Shown here in pieces: positions 32,679-38,900 of a stretch of DNA of 38,900 nucleotides; position 1 is the first letter of the stretch, and every line of letters starts with the position of its first letter. A program made the translations under genes and the position numbers. The DNA comes from Lachnospiraceae bacterium. Lineage in GTDB: Bacteria; Bacillota; Clostridia; Lachnospirales; Lachnospiraceae. A model generated the notes under the pieces. That model had not been told where the DNA came from and did not search any database. It was given only the letters and a program-made list of their open reading frames with translations. The stretch lies in assembly GCA_017441825.1 (NCBI GenBank), contig JAFRVD010000092.1:1-38900 (forward strand). The letters run 5' to 3'.

Positions 32679-33875
32679 ATGGAACCCGTAAGTACAAAAA
32701 CCGGCGGCAAGGCGCCGCTGTTTACGATCCCCTTTATTACCGTCGTCATTCTTTATATGCTGGACGGCGGCATCGGCATGATGACGACCTCTCTGGTCAC
32801 CGAATACGCAAGGACGCTGGGCGCGGACCTCAAGCTGGCATCTACGGCTGCGGGTCTCATGTCTCTCGCTTCTCTCTTTGTCTGCCCGTTCGCGGGCGTG
32901 ATCTCTGACAGGATCGACCGAAAACGCCTTCTCATCTATATCAACATCGGCTACGGTATCTGCCTGATCCTGCATTTCTTTGTCAAAAGCATCGGGATGC
33001 TGATGGCGCTCCGGCTTCTGACCGGCGTCTTCTTTTCCTTTGTCAGCGTCACCTGCATGGCATATATTTCTTCGTTTATCCCGAAAGAACGCATGGGGGA
33101 AGGCATGGGCTACGCGGCAATGGCCAGCGTGCTCTCCCAGGCATTCGGTCCCGGGATCGGCTTCGCTATCGCGGACAACGTCAGTTACCGCGCCGCCTTT
33201 CTCGTGGCGGGACTGATCGCTTTCGGCTGCATCCTGGGCTATCTGCTGGTGCCCTATCACGAAGAGCCAAAACCGAAAGTTCAAAAAGGACAATTCCGGC
33301 TTTCCAATCTGTTTGCTGTGGAATTCACGAGCTTCATGCTCCTGGCGGCAATATTCTCCGCCGGAAACAGCCTGGTCACGACCTATCTGAAGAGCATTGC
33401 GGCGGAACGCGGCATTGAACGGATCGCCTTATTCTATACGTTATATTCTGTTGTAATGATCGTTCTGAAGCCCATCTCCGGGAAGCTGCAGGACCGTTTT
33501 GGCGTCTATCCGATCCTGATCCCCTCCGTGTTCTTCGCGGCAGCGGGAATGGCGCTCATTGGGATCGGCGGATCGCTGCCCTTCTTCCTGGGTGCCGCCG
33601 TCTGCAAGGCGTTCGGTCAGGGAAACGGCACGCCGTCCGTGCAGGCCAACGCGGTAAAGGCCCTGGACAGATCCCGCGCAGGCGTTGCGGTCAGCACCAT
33701 CCAGATCGGCCAGAACATCGGAAACGCGCTTGCGCCCATCATCGGCGGGTTCGTCGTGACCCGCTTCGGCTATGAAGCTACGTTCGTCGGAGACGGCGTA
33801 CTGATCCTGGCTGCGGGACTGTTTCTCGTCACGCTCCAGTATATGCAGGAAAAGAAAAGGAAGGTATCTGTATGA
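32679..33875 (+). CDS. Major facilitator transporter
   Basis: A 398-residue MFS protein with 12 hydrophobic segments. The loop signature FAGVISDRIDRKRLLIYINI (about 70-89) and the motif-C-like LSQAFGPGIGFAI (about 150-162) suggest a drug:H+ antiporter-like layout, though sugar and aromatic-acid carriers share it. Start: ATG with AAGGAG five bases upstream. The stop overlaps the carboxylesterase start by four bases (ATGA at 33872-33875), so the two are translationally coupled and almost certainly work together: import of an ester for cleavage, or export of a product. Confidence 0.87.
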   Translation: MEPVSTKTGGKAPLFTIPFITVVILYMLDGGIGMMTTSLVTEYARTLGADLKLASTAAGLMSLASLFVCPFAGVISDRIDRKRLLIYINIGYGICLILHFFVKSIGMLMALRLLTGVFFSFVSVTCMAYISSFIPKERMGEGMGYAAMASVLSQAFGPGIGFAIADNVSYRAAFLVAGLIAFGCILGYLLVPYHEEPKPKVQKGQFRLSNLFAVEFTSFMLLAAIFSAGNSLVTTYLKSIAAERGIERIALFYTLYSVVMIVLKPISGKLQDRFGVYPILIPSVFFAAAGMALIGIGGSLPFFLGAAVCKAFGQGNGTPSVQANAVKALDRSRAGVAVSTIQIGQNIGNALAPIIGGFVVTRFGYEATFVGDGVLILAAGLFLVTLQYMQEKKRKVSV

Positions 33876-35425
33876 CCAAGTATTTTCGTTATGATGACGA
33901 GGCTGTCTTTGTCTCTACGACCTGCGGCACCGTGCATGGCTACGAGTATGACGGCCTGTCGGTTTTCAAAGGCATCCCCTACGCGAAGGCGAAACGTTTT
34001 CAGGATCCGGAACCGGTATCCTGGGACGGCGTTTTTGAAGCGACCGGCTACGGCTACGGCTGTGCCGCCGTGGACACCGGAGGGCCGCCCAGCAAGGGCC
34101 TGACAGACGTATCCAGGTACACGCCTCTCAGCGAGGACTGCCAGAACCTGAATATCTGGACACCCGGCTGCGACGGTGAAAAGCGGCCGGTCATGGTCTG
34201 GCTCCACGGCGGCGCCATGTCCTTCGGCTCCTCTTCCGCCGATGATATCTGCGAAGGCGACGAGATGGCCCGGTACGGCAATGTGGTCGTGGTCTCCCTG
34301 AACCACCGGCTGAATGTGCTCGGCTTCTGCGATCTTTCCGAATTCGGCGAAAAGTACCGGAATTCCGGAAACCAGGGCATCGCGGATATGGTCGCTGCCC
34401 TCCGCTGGGTCCGGGACAACATCGAACGTTTCGGCGGAGATCCCGGAAATGTGACCCTCTTCGGCCAGTCCGGCGGCGGAATGAAGGTCACCGCCCTCAT
34501 CCAGACGCCTGCGGCGGACGGACTGTTCCATAAAGGCATCATCATGTCCGGCGTCCAGGGCGGCGCACTGGTCGACTGCGTGGGCAGCGGACGCCTGATG
34601 GGCGAGTTCCTCCTGAAAGAGCTCTCTCTTTCCTCCGTGGACGAGCTTTCGGAAGTACCTTTCGGCGTTCTCTCGGCAGCCTTTAAAAAGATGCGGACGA
34701 AATACCGTTTCCACGGTGTGAACGCCGGTGAAATGCCCTTCCGCGGAAACTATTATCTCGGAGATCCGCTGGAAGTGCCTTTCCGTAAAGAGACCGCAGG
34801 GATCCCGCTCCTCGTGGGCAGCACCTTCGGCGAGTTCGACGCCTTCCGTGCGATGTCGTACAGGAAATACCGGATGAGCGAAGAAGAAATGAATGAAAGG
34901 CTGCTGCAGGAATTCGGGAAGGATGACCTGGACCGTCTGCTCCCGCTTTTCAGAGAAGCATACCCGGACAGGAAGATCGTGGACCTCATCGCTCTCGATG
35001 CCATGTTCCGGAATTATATCATTTCCTACATGACGAGGAGATCCGCCCTGAACGACTGCACCTGGGAGTATATGTTCGATCTCGATATGCCCTCCTACGG
35101 CGGCATCGTTCCCGCGCACGGGAATGATCTCGGCTTCATTTTCCACACCACGGACCGTGCGCCGGGCCTTCAGGAACCCGGCGTCACAGAAAAGGCCGAG
35201 GCGGAGTTTTTCAACGCTGCCATGGCCTTCGCAAGGACAGGGGACCCGAACCACGGCGGCATTCCCCGCTGGGAACCTTCAAAACCGGACAGGATGAATA
35301 CGCTCGTACTCAATAAAAACACCTGCATCCGGGTGAATTATGATCAGAAACTGAACGCGCTGCTGTCCGAAGTCAAGCTTCCGAAGCAGCTGGAAGGACT
35401 GTATGTTTCGGTAGCAAAAGAATAA
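33872..35425 (+). CDS. Type B carboxylesterase
   Basis: A 517-residue carboxylesterase of the para-nitrobenzyl esterase family, which hydrolyses aromatic and aliphatic esters. The oxyanion motif is LHGGAMSFGS (111-120), the nucleophile Ser200 in GQSGGG, the acid Glu321 in GSTFGEFDAF, and the base His416 in AHGNDLGF. FKGIPYAKAKRFQDPEP (32-48) is the usual N-terminal pattern. Length is standard. There is no signal peptide, so it acts in the cytoplasm. It begins inside the stop codon of the MFS gene, with GGAAGG upstream, and the amidohydrolase follows after 31 bases. The substrate is probably a small ester brought in by a neighbouring transporter. Confidence 0.92.
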   Translation: MTKYFRYDDEAVFVSTTCGTVHGYEYDGLSVFKGIPYAKAKRFQDPEPVSWDGVFEATGYGYGCAAVDTGGPPSKGLTDVSRYTPLSEDCQNLNIWTPGCDGEKRPVMVWLHGGAMSFGSSSADDICEGDEMARYGNVVVVSLNHRLNVLGFCDLSEFGEKYRNSGNQGIADMVAALRWVRDNIERFGGDPGNVTLFGQSGGGMKVTALIQTPAADGLFHKGIIMSGVQGGALVDCVGSGRLMGEFLLKELSLSSVDELSEVPFGVLSAAFKKMRTKYRFHGVNAGEMPFRGNYYLGDPLEVPFRKETAGIPLLVGSTFGEFDAFRAMSYRKYRMSEEEMNERLLQEFGKDDLDRLLPLFREAYPDRKIVDLIALDAMFRNYIISYMTRRSALNDCTWEYMFDLDMPSYGGIVPAHGNDLGFIFHTTDRAPGLQEPGVTEKAEAEFFNAAMAFARTGDPNHGGIPRWEPSKPDRMNTLVLNKNTCIRVNYDQKLNALLSEVKLPKQLEGLYVSVAKE

Positions 35426-35456
35426 AGATCAGGAACAGAATCAAGGAGGGATCCAT

Positions 35457-36560
35457 ATGCGATTTAATCACGGAATGATCGATGCACATGTACATGGCCA
35501 CGGCGGACCCGGCGTGGACCAGTTCCTCAGGAACGCCCATGACCATTACCTGGCATCCGGACTGGATGCAGAGTGCATCTTAAGCGTCCGGCACGGACGC
35601 TCCGGCTGCATCACCGACGCAGAAGCGCTGCTCATGAAGGCTGAAATGCCGGACTGGTTCAGGATCTACTGCAACCCGGCCTGGCGGATCGAGGGCTTTG
35701 ACGGTTCTCCGGAGGGCGTGCGGGAACAGATCCGGCTTTTGACGGAAGCCGGTTCCGACGGCGTTAAACTGGGCGACGGAGAAGCCGGTCCGGAAACAAA
35801 GCGGGATGATCCGATGTACGACCCGCTTTTTTCCTATTGCGAAGCAAACAATGTCCCGGTGCTTTATCATGTGGGCGGCGCCGTTACGCTTCCCGCAAGG
35901 CGCGTTTTCCAGAAGAGCCGCGAATTTGTGGAAGGGCCGCCGTATCTCCGCTATACGGAAGGAATCGACGATGATAAACCGGCCCGGGACAATGTACCTC
36001 TTGAAGTGATGGAGAGCAAGTGGGATGAGGTCGACCGGATCCTTGCAAGGCATCCGAACCTCAAAGTGACCTTTGCGCATTTCCTATTCCTCTACGATCA
36101 CTTTGACCGTCTGTCCGCTCTGTTTGACAAATATCCGTGCATGAAGGTGGATCTGACGCCCTGCTTCGATATCTATTACAGCCTTTCCCAGCATCCGGAC
36201 CGGAGCCGCGAATTCATCTGCGATTATAAGGACCGCTTTATTTTCGGCACTGACAACGAAATGGAGCAGGATCCGATCCCGCACCTCATCTATCAGCGTG
36301 CCTTCCTGGAAACGGACGGACCGTTCTTCTCCGTCAAATGGGGCATAGACCTTCATGGGATCATGCTTCCGGAGGAAGTGCTTAAGCTTATCTACAGAGA
36401 CAATTTCCTGGAACGGGTAAACATGGAACGCAGGATCGATCCCAAAAAGGCTGCGGAATATGCGGAATGGCTGTATGAAACGGTGAAAGACTTCCCGGAG
36501 CTTCCCGAAAGCCATAAGGAACAGGTCCGGGAGGTCGCAAGGCGCTTCCGGGCAAAATAA
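35457..36560 (+). CDS. Amidohydrolase-family metal-dependent hydrolase or decarboxylase
   Basis: A 367-residue TIM-barrel protein of the amidohydrolase 2 type (the group holding aromatic-acid decarboxylases, lactonases and 4-oxalomesaconate hydratase). Metal-binding HxH is at residues 11-13 (DAHVHGHG); later conserved positions are GVKLGD near 102, LYHVGG near 137, TFAHFLF near 201 and FIFGTDNE near 261, the last being the catalytic aspartate region. No cyclic imide or dihydroorotase motif is seen. Start: ATG with AGGAGGG six bases before it. It is the last gene of the locus and is followed by a strong terminator. Its link with the carboxylesterase suggests that the acid or alcohol set free is processed further; the actual reaction is unknown. 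Confidence 0.82.
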   Translation: MRFNHGMIDAHVHGHGGPGVDQFLRNAHDHYLASGLDAECILSVRHGRSGCITDAEALLMKAEMPDWFRIYCNPAWRIEGFDGSPEGVREQIRLLTEAGSDGVKLGDGEAGPETKRDDPMYDPLFSYCEANNVPVLYHVGGAVTLPARRVFQKSREFVEGPPYLRYTEGIDDDKPARDNVPLEVMESKWDEVDRILARHPNLKVTFAHFLFLYDHFDRLSALFDKYPCMKVDLTPCFDIYYSLSQHPDRSREFICDYKDRFIFGTDNEMEQDPIPHLIYQRAFLETDGPFFSVKWGIDLHGIMLPEEVLKLIYRDNFLERVNMERRIDPKKAAEYAEWLYETVKDFPELPESHKEQVREVARRFRAK

Positions 36561-36593
36561 AAAGGCTTTCTGTTATACAAGATCCGCAGCAGT

Positions 36594-36660
36594 AACGGCG
36601 GGATCACCGGTCTTTCCCATAACGGAAATAACCGGCGATCCCGCCGTTTACGTTTTATTA
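36594..36660 (+). terminator. Terminator of the esterase/amidohydrolase operon
   Basis: An 18-base stem (36594-36611 with 36631-36648, one mismatch) around a 19-base loop, followed by a T-rich stretch to 36660. Confidence 0.8.
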
Positions 36661-36676
36661 ACTCTTTCCGGCGGAT

Positions 36677-36720
36677 AAAATATGATCGTTTTCTCTGAGG
36701 ATCTTCTGTGATCATATTTT
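36677..36720. repeat. AT-rich inverted repeat
   Basis: Perfect 11-base arms AAAATATGATC (36677-36687) and GATCATATTTT (36710-36720) around a 22-base spacer, placed between the operon terminator and the next promoter. It could be a second terminator or a regulator site; nothing distinguishes these. Confidence 0.55.
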
Positions 36721-36761
36721 TATACGTGTCGTTGAATTCGTTTAATTATTCTTAACCATTC

Positions 36762-36791
36762 TTGACAACCGCCTTTTAGCGCCCTTATACT
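36762..36791 (+). promoter_or_regulatory. Promoter of the transglutaminase-like protein gene
   Basis: Consensus TTGACA (36762-36767), 18-base spacer, TATACT (36786-36791). Start near 36798, about 32 bases before the ATG, which is preceded by AAGGAGG. Confidence 0.75.
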
Positions 36792-36829
36792 GACTCACAG
36801 AAAACATTCGCACAAGGAGGCGACCGTAA

Positions 36830-38842
36830 ATGAAAAGGCTGTCATTTTTATTTGCGCTTCTTCTCATGTTCTGTCTCGTGCCTGCACTATCCGTACGTGC
36901 CGGAGAAGAGCTCTCCACCGAACAGCAGGTGGTGGACCTCTTCCTTGAGGAGAAGGAAAAGGGTTCGGAGGAATTTGAGTTTGACTGTGATAAACAGCTG
37001 TTTGACAAGCTGATGGCGGATAACGCGAACCGGCTGTTTATCCTGGAGATCAAGGGAGGCATTGCCGACTCCAGCATCCGCTACTATGAAGATACCCACG
37101 TGATCAAGCTGTCCCGGGTCGAATATACGGACGACCCGTGGGCGGAATGCTCCACGGAGAAAAAGGCGGGCAAAGCGGTCCGCGACATGCTTAAAGAGGG
37201 ATACACGAAGTTCACGCTCATCGCGACGCCTGCCCTGTCTCAGAAGCTGGCCGGCTCCGGCAACCTGAAAAACTACGCGGCCCAGGAAGGCTATATCAGC
37301 GCGTACTTCAGCTACTACCAGAGCGGCATCATCACGATGAGCGGCGCGGAAAAGATGGAATATCCTTACGCCGCAGTGGAAGACGCGGCGCAGTTCGACG
37401 CGGCCATCGAAGTGTTTGCGGCGGATGAGACCGAAGAATTCTACATCGTCTTCAAGCCTTCCTTCTATGAAGAGCTTTCCGAGGACGACGGCCTCGATAT
37501 CCTGAACGAGACCAGCATGCTGGATTCGTTCGGCTGGGTCACGGCGGGTGTGCCGGCCATGCTGGACTACTACAGGGTCACTTATACGGACGAGCCCTGC
37601 CTGGTCTGCCGGAGCGACGAAGACATGATCGAAGCGATCTCCCGCATGGGGGCCGTAGGCATCACGGATTTCCGGCTCTACATGGTCGGAGACGAATTCC
37701 GGGAGGCAGTGCTTGCGGATTCGCTTCAGCACCTTCATGAGCTGGAGGTACAGGCCGGCATGAGCAGCGCCTCGACCGCCTACAGCAGAACGACCATCTA
37801 CTATTCGGACGCAAAGATCGTCTCGGATGCGGTGTCGCTCGAAACGCTTGAAGACGCGATCGGCTACATGACGGAAAAGACCTCGGAAGCTGCGGAAGAC
37901 ATCACTCTTTTCTGCACGGAAGACCTGTTTACGACGCTGATCGGCAAGGCCGGCGGCTTCTCATTCCAGCAGGACGGCATGGACCCGATCTATGACCTTT
38001 TAGCCCAGTCCGGCATCTATGACTATGACGTCTCCACCAACCGGACCACCGGCGCGGTCGTGATCCATGTAAACAGCTACTACCCGGGTCAGGAGATCCT
38101 TCGCGCCCTCGAAAACGAAACTGAAGACGAGCTCCCCGAAAGGCTTCAGGAAACGCTGGAAAGCGCCCGGGAGCTTGCGGAAGCCTGCGAAAACGAAGAT
38201 CCTGTGGAGACCGCCCGCGCGATCCACGACGCGCTCTGCGAACGGATCGTCTACACCGACGATGACGAAACGGACGAGGACGATACCGCGATCGGCGCAC
38301 TTCTTAACGGTGAAGCGAACTGCGACGGCTACTCGGACGCGTTCCTCCTTGCGGGGACACTGGCAGGACTTGACGTCCGCTATCAGCACGGCGACAGCCT
38401 GGTCCAGGGCAGCTCGATCATCTCCTTCGGCGATTCCGTAACGCACATGTGGAACCTGATCCTTGTTGACGACACCTGGCGCATGGTGGACGTCACCTGG
38501 GACGACGATGAAGAAGGCATTGATTACACCTGGTTCAACATCGGCGCGGACCGTGCGTCACGCACGCACACCTGGAACGAGGAAATGACCGTGGAAATGC
38601 TGGAAGAGACCGATCTCTCCGGCCGGCCCGACACCGAATTCCGGATCCTCTCGGAAGAGGACCTCAATGACGCGCTGAACACCGTATTCTCGAACGGAAT
38701 GACGTACGCGAGCCTGATCTTTGATGACGAAGAATACACCGACTACGAGGCGGCCCTCGACTACGTCCGGAACCATATCGACCACCAGTACTACTATTCC
38801 TGGGGCAAGGAAATGAGGCAGCTCAGGCTGTATCTGGACTGA
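36830..38842 (+). CDS. Secreted transglutaminase-like protein with flanking degenerate repeats
   Basis: A 670-residue exported protein. The signal peptide (1-24) ends near VRAGEE with no lipobox, so it is released or held by its repeats. Residues of about 460-575 form a transglutaminase-like domain with the cysteine-histidine-aspartate triad in GEANCDGYSD (Cys498), SVTHMWNLI (His539) and WRMVDVTW (Asp554). Around it are about six weakly similar modules of 70-80 residues, at about 31-108, 109-180, 183-255, 262-328, 337-418 and, after the domain, 609-670; each has a helix, then a beta-strand pair and an aromatic strand such as ISAYFSYYQSG. Such enzymes act as extracellular proteases or cross-linkers. 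Start: ATG with AAGGAGG seven bases before. Single gene with its own promoter and terminator. Function in the cell is unknown. Confidence 0.87.
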   Translation: MKRLSFLFALLLMFCLVPALSVRAGEELSTEQQVVDLFLEEKEKGSEEFEFDCDKQLFDKLMADNANRLFILEIKGGIADSSIRYYEDTHVIKLSRVEYTDDPWAECSTEKKAGKAVRDMLKEGYTKFTLIATPALSQKLAGSGNLKNYAAQEGYISAYFSYYQSGIITMSGAEKMEYPYAAVEDAAQFDAAIEVFAADETEEFYIVFKPSFYEELSEDDGLDILNETSMLDSFGWVTAGVPAMLDYYRVTYTDEPCLVCRSDEDMIEAISRMGAVGITDFRLYMVGDEFREAVLADSLQHLHELEVQAGMSSASTAYSRTTIYYSDAKIVSDAVSLETLEDAIGYMTEKTSEAAEDITLFCTEDLFTTLIGKAGGFSFQQDGMDPIYDLLAQSGIYDYDVSTNRTTGAVVIHVNSYYPGQEILRALENETEDELPERLQETLESARELAEACENEDPVETARAIHDALCERIVYTDDDETDEDDTAIGALLNGEANCDGYSDAFLLAGTLAGLDVRYQHGDSLVQGSSIISFGDSVTHMWNLILVDDTWRMVDVTWDDDEEGIDYTWFNIGADRASRTHTWNEEMTVEMLEETDLSGRPDTEFRILSEEDLNDALNTVFSNGMTYASLIFDDEEYTDYEAALDYVRNHIDHQYYYSWGKEMRQLRLYLD

Positions 38843-38845
38843 CCC

Positions 38846-38895
38846 ATGGAAAAAAGCGCGGCCGGCACGAAGTGCACGGCCGCGCTTTTTTCCAT
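38846..38895. terminator. Bidirectional palindromic terminator
   Basis: A perfect 19-base palindromic stem (38846-38864 with 38077+800 i.e. 38877-38895) with A6 and T6 near the outer ends, closed by an inner GCAC/GTGC hairpin. It has a T-tract on either strand, so it would also stop a convergent gene beyond the window. Confidence 0.85.
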
Positions 38896-38900
38896 CCTCA

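Noticed and set aside
31680-33293. Open frame of 537 codons on the minus strand
   Set aside because: Runs antisense to the solute-binding protein and MFS genes and crosses their intergenic terminator; no domain or start signal.
33770-35254. Open frame of 494 codons on the minus strand
   Set aside because: Antisense to the carboxylesterase, whose catalytic triad is intact; shadow composition.
1-38900. CRISPR arrays, tRNA or rRNA genes, transposases, integrases
   Set aside because: I looked for direct repeat-spacer patterns, cloverleaf CCA ends and recombinase motifs and found none.

Overview
This 38.9 kb window looks like chromosome of a GC-rich anaerobic Clostridia (Bacillota), most likely a gut or rumen Lachnospiraceae-type organism. 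Support comes from strong GGAGG ribosome binding sites, sigma-A type promoters with 16-18 bp spacers, LplB/LplC-type ABC permeases, lipoproteins with short signal peptides, MATE/MFS-rich content, and a feruloyl esterase very like Est1E of the rumen bacterium Butyrivibrio. The assignment is inference; there is no rRNA, tRNA or phylogenetic marker in the window, and no phage, IS, CRISPR or integrase.

Layout. 1-0.8 kb (-): a STAS anti-anti-sigma-like protein (cut by the window edge) and a small membrane protein. 0.9-2.9 kb (+): an acetyl-esterase-like hydrolase and an MFS transporter. 2.9-4.6 kb (-): an AraC regulator followed by a sugar phosphate isomerase/epimerase. 4.77-5.03 kb: the 3' remnant of a GH5 glycosidase. 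5.1-6.2 kb (+): glycerate kinase. 6.4-10.3 kb (-): a 1323-residue lipoprotein with InlB-type B-repeats. 10.4-14.45 kb (-): uridine kinase, Est1E-like feruloyl esterase and a GH3 glycosidase carrying an inserted domain. 14.5-16.6 kb (-): an extracellular tyrosine-phosphatase lipoprotein and a class I glutamine-amidotransferase-like hydrolase, with a divergent MATE exporter (+, 16.7-18.1 kb). A palindromic intergenic repeat follows. 18.2-24.0 kb (-): a probable operon of AEC transporter, galactonate dehydratase (dgoD), iron alcohol dehydrogenase, a MATE exporter fused to an anti-sigma-factor-like ATPase, and a HAD phosphatase. 24.2-25.8 kb (+): an MFS transporter and an internally deleted iron alcohol dehydrogenase. 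25.9-28.6 kb (-): GH13 alpha-glucosidase and an alpha/beta hydrolase. 28.9-36.6 kb (+): two ABC permeases, a solute-binding lipoprotein, an MFS transporter, a type B carboxylesterase and an amidohydrolase. 36.8-38.8 kb (+): a secreted transglutaminase-like protein set among degenerate repeats.

Taken together, the region is a patchwork of small plant-carbohydrate uptake and breakdown loci (feruloyl-arabinoxylan fragments, beta- and alpha-glucosides, galactonate) mixed with exporters and surface lipoproteins. Two broken genes (GH5 and iron alcohol dehydrogenase) show that it has been remodelled. The most unusual items are the MATE-ATPase fusion, the ABC/esterase/amidohydrolase locus of unknown substrate, the phosphatase lipoprotein, and the back-to-back promoters where one gene appears to have a leaderless message.
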